Of a stretch of DNA of 64,000 bases, positions 1 through 8,169 are shown one piece after another (the first letter of the stretch is position 1; the number at the start of each line of letters is the position of its first letter). The DNA comes from an uncultured Oscillospiraceae bacterium (GTDB taxonomy: Bacteria > Bacillota > Clostridia > Oscillospirales > Acutalibacteraceae). A program made the translations under genes and the position numbers. Below the pieces are notes generated by a model. That model did not search any database. It was not told the DNA's origin and saw only the letters and a program-made list of their open reading frames with translations. The stretch is from contig CAJJNV010000002.1 in NCBI GenBank assembly GCA_905193225.1, positions 51,816 to 115,815 of the forward strand. Reading direction: 5' to 3'.

Positions 1-680
1 TCAAATCTTTCGAAGTTGAACTGCTCAAGCTCCTCGGGAACGAGGGACAGGGAATTTACTATGTTGTGGGGACGGCTCATTTTTGTGCCGGTGGTCGCCC
101 AAGGCTTTTCGGGAGGGGGAGCAACCTTAAAATCAAGCTCCACCGGCTCCATCATCTGACCCATCGTACCGTCGGCCATAATCATTGATGTAACGCGGTA
201 TTTGTCGGCAAGCTCAAAGCCCTTGACGGTAAGCTCAGCCATTTCCTGAACCGACGCGGGAGCCAGCACGATCATATGAAAATCGCCGTGGCCGCCGCCC
301 TTTGTGGCCTGGAAATAATCCGACTGGCTGGGCTGTATTCCGCCCAGTCCCGGACCGCCGCGCTGAACGTTTACCACGAGAGCGGGAAGATCTGCGCCCG
401 CAAGGTAGGAAATGCCCTCACCTTTAAGTGAAATTCCGGGGCTTGAGGAAGAGGTCATAACCCTCTTTCCGGCCGACGAAACGCCATAAACCATATTGAT
501 GGCAGCAATTTCACTTTCGGCCTGTAAGAACACTCCGCCGATTTTAGGCATCTTTTTGGCCATATATGCCGCAATTTCGGTCTGAGGTGTAATTGGATAG
601 CCGAAGTAGTGGCGGCAGCCTGCAAGAATGGCCGCCTCGGCGATGGCTTCGTTTCCTTTCATAAGAACCTTTTCAGACAT
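1..680 (-). CDS. vorB: 2-oxoacid:ferredoxin oxidoreductase alpha subunit (VorB-type), 3' part missing
   Basis: The reading frame starts at ATG 680 on the minus strand (MSEKVLMKGNEAIAEAA) and runs off the window edge, so only about the first 226 residues are seen. The segments GCRHYFGYPITPQTEI and AGKRVMTSSSSPGISL are typical of the pyrimidine-binding part of the alpha subunit of 2-ketoisovalerate- or 2-oxoglutarate-type ferredoxin oxidoreductases. These oxidatively decarboxylate a 2-oxoacid to an acyl-CoA and reduce ferredoxin in the cytoplasm. The gene starts 6 bases after the stop of a small ferredoxin gene and shares its ribosome site region (gagaggtgaagg), so the two are probably translationally coupled. 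The VorB/KorA choice rests on general resemblance; the substrate cannot be told from this fragment. Confidence 0.85.
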   Translation of the reverse strand, partial: MSEKVLMKGNEAIAEAAILAGCRHYFGYPITPQTEIAAYMAKKMPKIGGVFLQAESEIAAINMVYGVSSAGKRVMTSSSSPGISLKGEGISYLAGADLPALVVNVQRGGPGLGGIQPSQSDYFQATKGGGHGDFHMIVLAPASVQEMAELTVKGFELADKYRVTSMIMADGTMGQMMEPVELDFKVAPPPEKPWATTGTKMSRPHNIVNSLSLVPEELEQFNFERF

Positions 681-686
681 TTTCCT

Positions 687-893
687 TCACCTCTCTACCT
701 TAATGATGCAATCGGGACACATTATGGCGCAGGACGCGCAGCCGATGCAAGCCGCTTCATCGGTAAGCTCGGCGGGATGATGTCCCTTTTTGTTGATTTT
801 TTGTTCCGACAGCTTTAAAAGGCCCTTGGGACATACGTCGACGCACAGCCCGCAGCCCTTGCAATTGTCGGTTTTAAAGGTAAGCTTTGCCAT
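687..893 (-). CDS. 2x[4Fe-4S] ferredoxin, delta-type subunit of the oxoacid oxidoreductase
   Basis: A 68-residue protein with two classic CxxCxxCxxxCP clusters: NCKGCGLCVDVCPKG near residues 10-25 and ACIGCASCAIMCPDC near 48-62. Its size and its place directly before vorB fit the ferredoxin-like delta (VorD/KorD) subunit that takes electrons from the thiamine-containing subunits. Start is ATG 893. It lies between a P-loop ATPase gene and vorB, all on the minus strand, and the short gaps suggest one transcript. Confidence 0.88.
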   Translation of the reverse strand: MAKLTFKTDNCKGCGLCVDVCPKGLLKLSEQKINKKGHHPAELTDEAACIGCASCAIMCPDCIIKVER

Positions 894-986
894 AGTTTTC
901 GCTCCTTTTAAAGGTTTTTGTGTTTACGGTTTTGCTATATTTAAATGTATTAAGAAGACATATCTGTAAATCGGAATTTTTCCGCA

Positions 987-1652
987 TCAAACAGGCCGCC
1001 TTTGCAGGGTAAGGACAAAGGGATTTTCAACCTTTTCCGAAAGCTCTTTTGAAAGCCGCTTTTCAAAGCAGGTCATAACAACCGGAAGACCCGTTAAAGC
1101 CGACACCTCGTTTGCAAAGTCCACGGATGAAAGCACATCCTCGGCGGTGGTCTGCGCTCCCAAATTGGAATTGTTGATTATTCCGGTAAAGGGGAGCCTT
1201 CCGGCCGTTTCGATCTCTTTTCTCACCTCGTCCACCGAACGCGCGTCGGGGGTCAGCGGTCGAAACTTGTTTATGACAAGCAAACAGTCAAAATCGTTTT
1301 CCTCTTTTAAAGCAGGAGCAATTCTGCCCAAAGCATATGCCCCTCGGTCGTCCCCGCCCACATCAATTACCGCACTGTATGTTCTGTCGTCGGTTATGGT
1401 GTAAATGTCCTGGGGAAGGGCGGGAATGTCGAGGTTTGTGTTGGCGTATTCCGAGCAAATAAGCCTTATTCCGTGTTTTTTAAGGTCGTCTGAGCTGTCC
1501 TTGGCGCGAAAGTAGGGATTGACAATGTCGAGGTCGGCAAGCAACGTCTTTTTTCCGCTCCTTGCAAGGTCGAGAGCCATGTTTACCGCCGCGTTGGTCT
1601 TTCCGCTTCCGTAATGGCCGCAAAGGAGGGTAACTCTTTTATAATTGTACAT
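987..1652 (-). CDS. ParA/MinD-like P-loop ATPase
   Basis: A 221-residue soluble protein with a Walker A motif near the N-terminus (CGHYGSGKTNAAVNMA, residues 11-26) and the ADLDIVNPYFR segment typical of MinD/ParA/NubP-like deviant Walker ATPases. A later VIDVGGDD segment resembles Walker B. The ATG at 1652 is preceded by a good ribosome site (aaggagggaga). It sits between an acyl-CoA ligase fusion gene and the oxoacid oxidoreductase genes, so a role in metal-cluster or cofactor delivery to that enzyme is possible. That role is inferred only from position. The exact function is unknown. Confidence 0.7.
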   Translation of the reverse strand: MYNYKRVTLLCGHYGSGKTNAAVNMALDLARSGKKTLLADLDIVNPYFRAKDSSDDLKKHGIRLICSEYANTNLDIPALPQDIYTITDDRTYSAVIDVGGDDRGAYALGRIAPALKEENDFDCLLVINKFRPLTPDARSVDEVRKEIETAGRLPFTGIINNSNLGAQTTAEDVLSSVDFANEVSALTGLPVVMTCFEKRLSKELSEKVENPFVLTLQRRPV

Positions 1653-1788
1653 TTTTCTCCCTCCTTAAAATTCTGAAAAAGAATTAAATTTTTAACTTTT
1701 ATTAAAAGCTCAGGTTGTTTGTATGAGCAAATGATGTTTTTGCGGAGTGACACCTTTCCGTGTGTTTCCACCGCACCGTCCGCACAAA

Positions 1789-4056
1789 TTAAAGCTTGTT
1801 GCGCTGGATCTTTCCGCTGATGGTCTTGGGCAGCTCGTCCTTAAACTCCACTATGCGGGGATATTTGTAGGGCGCGGTGTTCTTTTTAACATAGTTTTGG
1901 ATTTCCTTTTTGAGCTGGTCGGAAGGCTCGGTGCCTTTTGTAAGCACGACGTTTGCCTTAACGACCTGACCTCTGACCTCGTCGGGAGCGGCGGTGACGG
2001 CACATTCAAGAACATAGGGCAGCTCCATGATGACGCTTTCGATCTCAAACGGCCCGATGCGGTATCCGGAGGACTTGATGACATCATCCACGCGGCTGAC
2101 ATACCAGTAGAATCCATCCTCATCACGCCATGCAACGTCGCCGGTATGATAATATCCGTCGTGCCAGACCTCTTTGGTCTTTTCCTCGTTTTTATAGTAG
2201 CCCTTGAACAGTCCGCAGGGAACCTTATCGGAGGTTTTGATGACGATCTCGCCCGATTCGCCGTCGGGAACGGGATTTCCGTCGCTGTCGAGAAGGGTGA
2301 TATCGAACTGGGGAGAGGGTTTGCCCATAGAGCCGATCTTGTGGGGCTGACCCATAAGGTTGGCGATGGCAAGGGTGGTTTCGGTCTGGCCGAAGCCCTC
2401 CATTATCTTAAGGCCGGTGGCCTTTTCAAATTGCTTGTAAACCTCGGGATTCAGCGCCTCGCCGGCGGTGGTCATATGACGGATAGAGGAAAGGTCGTAT
2501 TTTGAGATGTCCTCCTTGACCATCATACGGAGCATTGTGGGAGGAGCGCAGAAGGTGGTGATTTTGTATTTTGCGAACATGGGAAGAATGTCGGCGGCCG
2601 AGAAACGGTCGAAATCGTAGGTAAAGACCGCCCCTTCGCACAGCCACTGGCCGAACATTTTGCCCCACAGCGCCTTGCCCCAACCGGTGTCGGAAATGGT
2701 AAAGTGCAGGCCGTCGTCGCTGACACCGTGCCAGTATTTTGCGGTGATGTAGTGACCGAGGGCGTATTTGCAGGAATGGGTGGCGATTTTAGGATATCCG
2801 GTGGTGCCGGATGTGAAGAACATAAGCATATTATCGTCTCCGCAGGCGGTGTCGGCCGTGCGGTGATAGTGGGCGCTGAAAAGGTGAAATTCCGAATCAA
2901 AATTGTGCCATCCGTCTCTGTCCTTTCCGACCACTACCTTGACCTTAAGTGTAGGACAGTTGCCGGCCACTTCGTCGACGCAACCGGGCACGCCGTCGTC
3001 CTCGGTGCAGATTATTGCCGAAACATCGGCCGCTTTAAAGCGATATTCAAAATCGTGAGCCTTGAGCTGGTGGGTGGCGGGAATGGCCACTGCGCCGATC
3101 TTGTTTAAAGCAAGGAAGGCAAACCAGAACTGATAGTGCCTTTTGAGCACCAGCATAACCCTGTCTCCCTTTTTGATTCCGAGAGAGGTAAAGTAGTTTG
3201 CACACTGTGCCGAGTAACGCTTCATATCATTAAAGGTAAAGCGGCGCTCGGTCTTGTCCTTGGAAATGTGCAGCATTGCAAGCTTGGTGGGATCCTTCTT
3301 GGCAATAGCATCCACGGTATCAAAAGCAAAATTATAGCTGTCCTCGTTGACGAAATCGATGCTTTTAAGCACGCCGTTTTCGTCCTCGACCGTCTTTATG
3401 AATTTTTCGCTGACAAAGGTCTTTCCGGGAACCCTTCCGGGGATGAGAGTGTCGCGGACGACCGTCTCGGTGTGGGCCTCTCCCGGGAGAACCACCGCCA
3501 AAAAGAGCACCTCGCTGCCGTCAACGGCGATCATTCCGTGGGGGGTAGAGCTGTTATAATAGATGCTGTCGCCCTCTTCGAGATACTCGACGTTGTCGCC
3601 GACCTGTACCTTCATTTTTCCTTTAAGCACAAGGTCGAATTCCTGACCCGAGTGCTTGGTGAGATGAATGGGCTTGTGCTGAAGCTCTTCGCTGTAATCG
3701 TAACGTACCCAGTAAGGCTCGGCAATTTTTTTGCGGAAAAGCGGAGCCAGATTCTGAATGTTTATGCCGTCCTCCTTGGCCGTTTCCTGACCCATTCCCT
3801 TTCGGGTGACGGTGTAGGAAGAAAGGTGGGCACTCTGACCTTCCAGAAGGTCGGTGATGCCGATGCCGAAGGCAAGAGAGCATTTGTGGATAAATGTGAA
3901 GGGGAAGTCAAGCTGACCCGCTTCATATTTAAGATAATCGTCGATGGTTACTTCGGTCTTTTCGGCCATTTCCTCTACGGTCAGCCCGACAATTTCACGC
4001 ATTTCGCGAATTCTGCGGGCAACCTCCAGAAGCTTTTCGGTGTCTACATTTGTCAT
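1789..4056 (-). CDS. XRE helix-turn-helix / cupin / acyl-CoA ligase (ANL family) fusion protein
   Basis: About 755 residues from ATG 4056, chosen because gggaggaacc lies just upstream; a longer in-frame start at 4152 would read through the leader terminator. Residues about 6-65 form an XRE-type DNA-binding domain (LTVEEMAEKTEVTIDDYLKY). Residues about 105-175 form a cupin barrel (KPIHLTKHSGQEFDLVLKG, STPHGMI). The rest is an adenylating acyl-CoA ligase with the P-loop FFTSGTTGYPK, the YHTGDVAWRDEDGF and VSRVDDVIKSSGYRIG signatures and the C-terminal catalytic lysine region PKTISGKIQRNKL. The first two domains are the usual layout of an XRE-cupin regulator such as PuuR, here joined to the enzyme. 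The likely reaction is ATP + acid + CoA to acyl-CoA. Downstream genes encode an acyl-CoA-forming oxoacid oxidoreductase. A T-box leader precedes the gene. Substrate unknown. Confidence 0.85.
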   Translation of the reverse strand: MTNVDTEKLLEVARRIREMREIVGLTVEEMAEKTEVTIDDYLKYEAGQLDFPFTFIHKCSLAFGIGITDLLEGQSAHLSSYTVTRKGMGQETAKEDGINIQNLAPLFRKKIAEPYWVRYDYSEELQHKPIHLTKHSGQEFDLVLKGKMKVQVGDNVEYLEEGDSIYYNSSTPHGMIAVDGSEVLFLAVVLPGEAHTETVVRDTLIPGRVPGKTFVSEKFIKTVEDENGVLKSIDFVNEDSYNFAFDTVDAIAKKDPTKLAMLHISKDKTERRFTFNDMKRYSAQCANYFTSLGIKKGDRVMLVLKRHYQFWFAFLALNKIGAVAIPATHQLKAHDFEYRFKAADVSAIICTEDDGVPGCVDEVAGNCPTLKVKVVVGKDRDGWHNFDSEFHLFSAHYHRTADTACGDDNMLMFFTSGTTGYPKIATHSCKYALGHYITAKYWHGVSDDGLHFTISDTGWGKALWGKMFGQWLCEGAVFTYDFDRFSAADILPMFAKYKITTFCAPPTMLRMMVKEDISKYDLSSIRHMTTAGEALNPEVYKQFEKATGLKIMEGFGQTETTLAIANLMGQPHKIGSMGKPSPQFDITLLDSDGNPVPDGESGEIVIKTSDKVPCGLFKGYYKNEEKTKEVWHDGYYHTGDVAWRDEDGFYWYVSRVDDVIKSSGYRIGPFEIESVIMELPYVLECAVTAAPDEVRGQVVKANVVLTKGTEPSDQLKKEIQNYVKKNTAPYKYPRIVEFKDELPKTISGKIQRNKL

Positions 4057-4090
4057 TTTCGGTTCCTCCCTGTCTTTTTTGCGGGGCAAT

Positions 4091-4358
4091 AAAAAAACCG
4101 CCCCAAAGAAAGTTTCTTTGAGACGGGTGAATGTTTTCACTCGCGGTACCACTCAAATTGCAGTAGAACTGCCACTCAGGATCAAACAATCCTTATGCCT
4201 TTACGCGGCAAGACGGGAAGCGCCTACTCAGATGAATCTTTTCAGACTTCCGGCTCGGAAGGGATGGGCTACGAAGAACACCGCCGACGGTTTACACCAA
4301 CCACCGTCTCTCTGCAAGGCTAAGCGTTCTAAGCCGTCTTCGTCACAGCCTTTGTTGT
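4091..4358 (-). promoter_or_regulatory. T-box riboswitch leader with intrinsic terminator
   Basis: On the minus strand the leader contains the hallmark T-box sequence GTGGTACCGCGAG (plus-strand positions about 4139-4153). Upstream is a Stem I distal part with AGAGAG followed by ACGGTGGTTGGTGTAAACCGT, and downstream a long terminator hairpin (about 14 bp, 4097-4126) ending in seven Ts. T-boxes sense uncharged tRNA and let transcription continue when the matching amino acid is scarce. The specifier codon could not be placed with certainty; codons near TTC/GTA in the 3' side of Stem I are candidates. The controlled genes are the acyl-CoA ligase fusion and probably the vor genes, so a branched-chain or aromatic amino acid is a reasonable guess. 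Confidence 0.88.
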
Positions 4359-4362
4359 CATC

Positions 4363-4393
4363 AATATAGCACATCTCATTTTTAATGTCAAGG
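4363..4393 (-). promoter_or_regulatory. Sigma-A type promoter of the T-box operon
   Basis: On the minus strand a perfect TTGACA (4393-4388) is followed 19 bases later by TATATT (4368-4363), just before the T-box leader. The spacer is 2 bases longer than ideal. Position relative to the leader supports the call. Confidence 0.65.
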
Positions 4394-4624
4394 GGATTTT
4401 AGAAAAAAATTCGACATTTTTCTGTTGCATAAAATGCATAACGGGTTTATAAAAATGAGAACGGCCGAAAAAACGGAATTTACCCAAAACGGCTTAAAAC
4501 CGAAATTTCTACTATGGGTAGAGAGGATATATTTTTCGGTGGAATGAATTTTATTACGATAGATTGATTTTAAGGTCATGCTGTAATATACTTGGACATA
4601 GATTTTTCTGAAAGGTGTGACATT

Positions 4625-5521
4625 ATGGAAAACAAGTTTATCCTTACATGCGAATCGACGGTGGATTTGCCATACGAATACGTTTGCAAAAGAAATATTC
4701 CGGTTCTTTTTTATACATATACGGTAGACGGAAAAGAGTATGAGGACGATATGGGAAAGGATCCCTCCTCCCTTGATAATTTTTATAAGCTGCTGGACGA
4801 GGGACATCTTCCCTCCACATCCCAGATAAATGTTTTCAAATACGAAAACTTTTTTGAATCTGTTATCGAAAAATACGACGGCGAGATTCTGCATATCGCC
4901 TTCGGCTCGGGAATGACCCCCTCGGTAAACAATGCCTACGACGCCGCAAAAAAGGTTATGGAAAAGCATCCCGGCAGGGTGATAAGGGTGGTCGATTCCC
5001 TCGGCAGCTGCACGGGATACGGTCTCCTTGTGGACGATGCGGCCGATCTGCGTGACGGCGGAGAAACCGCCGAAGCGGTGGAAAAATGGACACTTTCGGT
5101 GAGAAACACTATCCATCATCAGTTCTTTGCCACCGATCTGAAGCTGTTCAGAAGAGGCGGGCGCGTTTCCGGTCCTGCGGCGGCGGTGGCCACCGTGCTG
5201 AATATCTGCCCCATAATGCACCTTAACAGCGAGGGCAGAATTATAGCCTACGGAAAGGTCAGAGGCAAGAAAAATTCCATTATTAAAACCGTCGATGAGG
5301 TCGAAAAGAACATAAAGGACGGAAGAAATTACAGCGGCAAAATGTTTGTTTCCCACTCCCATTGTCCCGATCTTGCAAAGGCCACCATCGAGGAGTTGGA
5401 AAAACGCTTTCCGAATGTTAAGGGCAAGATAGTTATGGGCAACATCGGAACCACCATTGCCTCCCATACCGGCGTCGGTACGGTTGCTGTGTTTTTCTAT
5501 GGCTGCGAGCGCCAGAAATAA
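4625..5521 (+). CDS. DegV family fatty-acid-binding protein
   Basis: A 298-residue protein starting at ATG 4625 (MENKFILTCESTVDLPYEY) after aaaggtgtgac; an in-frame upstream ATG at 4592 lacks a ribosome site. It has the DegV-family landmarks: the N-terminal ESTVDLP segment, GSGMTPSVNNAYDAA, VVDSLGSCTGYGLLV and the RRGGRVSGPAAAVA region. DegV/FakB proteins bind a fatty acid and, in some bacteria, present it to the FakA kinase. No fakA is seen nearby. It stands alone between the divergent T-box operon and the cysteine desulfurase operon. Confidence 0.9.
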   Translation: MENKFILTCESTVDLPYEYVCKRNIPVLFYTYTVDGKEYEDDMGKDPSSLDNFYKLLDEGHLPSTSQINVFKYENFFESVIEKYDGEILHIAFGSGMTPSVNNAYDAAKKVMEKHPGRVIRVVDSLGSCTGYGLLVDDAADLRDGGETAEAVEKWTLSVRNTIHHQFFATDLKLFRRGGRVSGPAAAVATVLNICPIMHLNSEGRIIAYGKVRGKKNSIIKTVDEVEKNIKDGRNYSGKMFVSHSHCPDLAKATIEELEKRFPNVKGKIVMGNIGTTIASHTGVGTVAVFFYGCERQK

Positions 5522-5602
5522 TCGAAAAAAGGAATAATAGGATATACTGCGGTCGAGGGCCCTCTTTGCGGTCGGTCGGCCGCTTTCTGTTACAAATAAT
5601 TC

Positions 5603-5631
5603 TTGCTTATTTAATATGTATGTAGTATAAT
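5603..5631 (+). promoter_or_regulatory. Sigma-A type promoter for the desulfurase-thiI operon
   Basis: TTGCTT (5603-5608), a 17-base spacer, then a perfect TATAAT (5626-5631). The leader that follows contains an inverted repeat (ggagagc ... gctctcc, about 5650-5682) immediately before the ribosome site gaggag. Confidence 0.75.
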
Positions 5632-5700
5632 TAAACGATAATATTGAACGGAGAGCTTTTGAAAAAAAGCCTTTGCTCTCCTGAGGAGAAATAGCATTTA

Positions 5701-6837
5701 ATGATTTTGAATTACCTTGACAACAGCGCCACCACAAGGGTGAGCGAAAAAGCGGCCTTGAAGGCGGCCGAGATGATGACAAAAAATTTCGGAAATCCCT
5801 CGTCGGTATACTCTCTCGGTCTTGACGCCGAAAGGGAGGTCAAAAAGGCGAGAGAATCGGTGGCCAAACGGCTTGGATGCAGCGAAAAGGAGATTTTATT
5901 TACCTCCTGCGGAACCGAGGCCAACAATCTTGCCCTTTTCGGAGCGGCCGACGCCCTAAAAAAGACCGGTAAAAAAATCATAACAACATCCATAGAACAC
6001 CCGTCGGTTTTAAACGCCGCAAAGGAGCTTGAAAAGCGGGGATTTGAGGTGGTTTTTCTGCCGGTTTACGGCGACGGAAAGATAAAGCTCGACGATTTCA
6101 AAAAGGAACTTGACGAGTCGGTTATTCTCGTGTCGATAATGCTTGTCAACAACGAGACCGGTGCTGTTCAGCCGGTAAAAGAGGCCGCAAGCCTTACAAA
6201 ACGCCTTTGCAAAAATGCACTTTTCCACTGCGATATGGTGCAGGGATTCGGAAAGACCGGCGATACCGTTAAGGACCTTGGTGTGGATCTGCTTTCGGTA
6301 AGCGGACACAAGATACACGCACCAAAAGGTGTAGGTGCACTTTATGTTAAAAACGGCGTTAAAATAAACAATATACTTTTCGGCGGAGGGCAGGAAAAGG
6401 GAATGCGCTCGGGAACCGAAAATGTTCCGGCCATCGCTGCTTTCGGAGTGGCGGCCGAAGAGCTTCCAAATGAAAAAGAGGCCCTTGAAAGGACGGCAAA
6501 GCTGAGCGATTTTGTGAAAAATTCTCTTTCCGAGATCGAAGGAATCGTATTCAATTCTCCCGACGATGCACTGCCTTACATAGTCAACTTCTCTTTGCCG
6601 AAAGTTCCGTCGGAGGTTATGATACACTTTTTGGAAGAATACGGAATATTTGTGTCGGGCGGAAGCGCTTGCTCAAAGGGCAAACGCAGCCACGCTCTGT
6701 CGGCGCAAAATCTTTCTCCTGAAATTATCGACAGTGCAATTAGGGTCAGCTTTTCCCACGATACCACCGAGCAACAGGCGGCGGCCTTTGCCGAATGTGT
6801 GAAATCCGGTGCAAAAATTTTAAGAAGGAAGAAATAA
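5701..6837 (+). CDS. Cysteine desulfurase (NifS/IscS family)
   Basis: A 378-residue PLP enzyme that removes sulfur from cysteine as a protein persulfide. The PLP lysine sits in SVSGHKIHAPKGVGALYV, the substrate-region histidine in SIEHPSVLNAA, and the catalytic cysteine in the loop SGGSACSKGKRSHALSA. The N-terminus NYLDNSATTRVSE is typical. Its stop codon overlaps the ATG of thiI by one base (TAATG), a classic Firmicutes pairing in which this enzyme feeds sulfur to ThiI for 4-thiouridine formation and perhaps thiazole synthesis. A consensus promoter lies about 70 bases upstream. Confidence 0.93.
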   Translation: MILNYLDNSATTRVSEKAALKAAEMMTKNFGNPSSVYSLGLDAEREVKKARESVAKRLGCSEKEILFTSCGTEANNLALFGAADALKKTGKKIITTSIEHPSVLNAAKELEKRGFEVVFLPVYGDGKIKLDDFKKELDESVILVSIMLVNNETGAVQPVKEAASLTKRLCKNALFHCDMVQGFGKTGDTVKDLGVDLLSVSGHKIHAPKGVGALYVKNGVKINNILFGGGQEKGMRSGTENVPAIAAFGVAAEELPNEKEALERTAKLSDFVKNSLSEIEGIVFNSPDDALPYIVNFSLPKVPSEVMIHFLEEYGIFVSGGSACSKGKRSHALSAQNLSPEIIDSAIRVSFSHDTTEQQAAAFAECVKSGAKILRRKK

Positions 6838-8006
6838 TGAAGGAAATTATACTTATAAAGAACGGCGAGCTTGCTCTTAAGGGTCAAAATCGCCGCGGAT
6901 TTGAAGAAATTCTTATAAAAAACATACGCCGCAGAATAAAGCCCTTAGGGACGGTTAACATACGCGCCGCTCAGTCGACAATATACATCGAGCCTGCCGA
7001 TGAGGGGTTTGATATGGACGAGGCGCAAAACCGCATAGGAAAAGTATTCGGAATTGCTGCTTTCACGAGGGCGGCAGTGACCGAAAAGAATATGGAATGC
7101 ATTAAAAAGACGGCGGCGGAATACCTTGCCGACAGTCTTTCTGCAGCCAAAACCTTTAAGGTTGAGGCCAAGCGGGCCGACAAGACCTTCCCGTTTAAAA
7201 GCCCCGAAATTGCAAGGGAGCTCGGCGGATATATTTTGTCGAAATTCCACCATCTCAAGGTCGATGTGCATAATCCCGACATTACCGTTACGGTGGAGGT
7301 CAGGGAAAACGGTGCATATGTCCACGGAGATCAGATTAAGGGCGCAGGCGGAATGCCTGTCGGAACGGGCGGAAGAGCCGTAATACTTATTTCCGGAGGA
7401 ATAGATTCTCCCGTGGCGGCCTACACAATGGCCAAAAGGGGAATCGAGCTTGTGGGAGTTCATTTTGCAAGCCCCCCTTACACCGGCCCCCGCGCCGAGC
7501 AGAAGGTCAGGGATCTTCTTACCATAGTTTCGCAGTACAGCGGAAGGATTCCTTTTTTTATCGTGCCTTTTACCGAAATACAGCTTGAAATAGACGAAAA
7601 ATGCCCCGAGGAGCTTTTTACGGTTATTATGAGGCGGTTTATGATGAAAATCGCCCAGATAATCGCAAAAAAAGAGGACTGCAAGGCGCTTATAACCGGC
7701 GAAAGCGTCGGTCAGGTGGCAAGTCAGACCATGGATGCCATCTGCTGCACCGACAAGGTTTGTGAAATGCCTGTTTTCCGCCCTCTCATCGGAAACGACA
7801 AGGACGAGATCATTACGGTATCGCGAAAGATCGGCGCTTTTGAAACCTCTATTCTGCCATTTGAGGATTGCTGTACCGTATTTACGCCAAAGCATCCGAG
7901 AACCAAGCCCCGCCTTGATATGATCGAAAAGGCTGAGCAGGCTCTCGATATCGACGGCCTTATAAAACGTGCGGTGGACGGCGTAAGGCTTGAAATCATA
8001 AGATAG
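6837..8006 (+). CDS. thiI: tRNA 4-thiouridine synthase ThiI
   Basis: A 389-residue protein from ATG 6837, overlapping the previous stop. The N-terminal half contains a ferredoxin-like/THUMP RNA-binding part; the second half has the PP-loop ATPase signature VILISGGIDSPVAAYTMAKRG and the later TGESVGQVASQTMDAI and FEDCCTVFTPKHP segments. ThiI adenylates U8 of tRNA and inserts sulfur. There is no C-terminal rhodanese domain, as usual in Firmicutes, so the persulfide is presumably delivered directly from the upstream desulfurase. Confidence 0.95.
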   Translation: MKEIILIKNGELALKGQNRRGFEEILIKNIRRRIKPLGTVNIRAAQSTIYIEPADEGFDMDEAQNRIGKVFGIAAFTRAAVTEKNMECIKKTAAEYLADSLSAAKTFKVEAKRADKTFPFKSPEIARELGGYILSKFHHLKVDVHNPDITVTVEVRENGAYVHGDQIKGAGGMPVGTGGRAVILISGGIDSPVAAYTMAKRGIELVGVHFASPPYTGPRAEQKVRDLLTIVSQYSGRIPFFIVPFTEIQLEIDEKCPEELFTVIMRRFMMKIAQIIAKKEDCKALITGESVGQVASQTMDAICCTDKVCEMPVFRPLIGNDKDEIITVSRKIGAFETSILPFEDCCTVFTPKHPRTKPRLDMIEKAEQALDIDGLIKRAVDGVRLEIIR

Positions 8007-8169
8007 CCTAAAAACTGCCGAAACCGCAATACGCATTTAAGTGTCGCGGCAGAAAACAGCGGCAAGGCAGGAAAAAGCAACCGCTTAAAGCGCGGGACGT
8101 GCTTTAAAAAACAATAATTTTAAATCATAAGACAACTTGATTTTCATAAGATAAAGGTGATTTGATTTT

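Noticed and set aside
4388..5782. Long open frame on the minus strand opposite DegV
   Set aside because: It overlaps the clearly conserved DegV gene, has no recognisable domain and no ribosome site; it is a codon-bias shadow.
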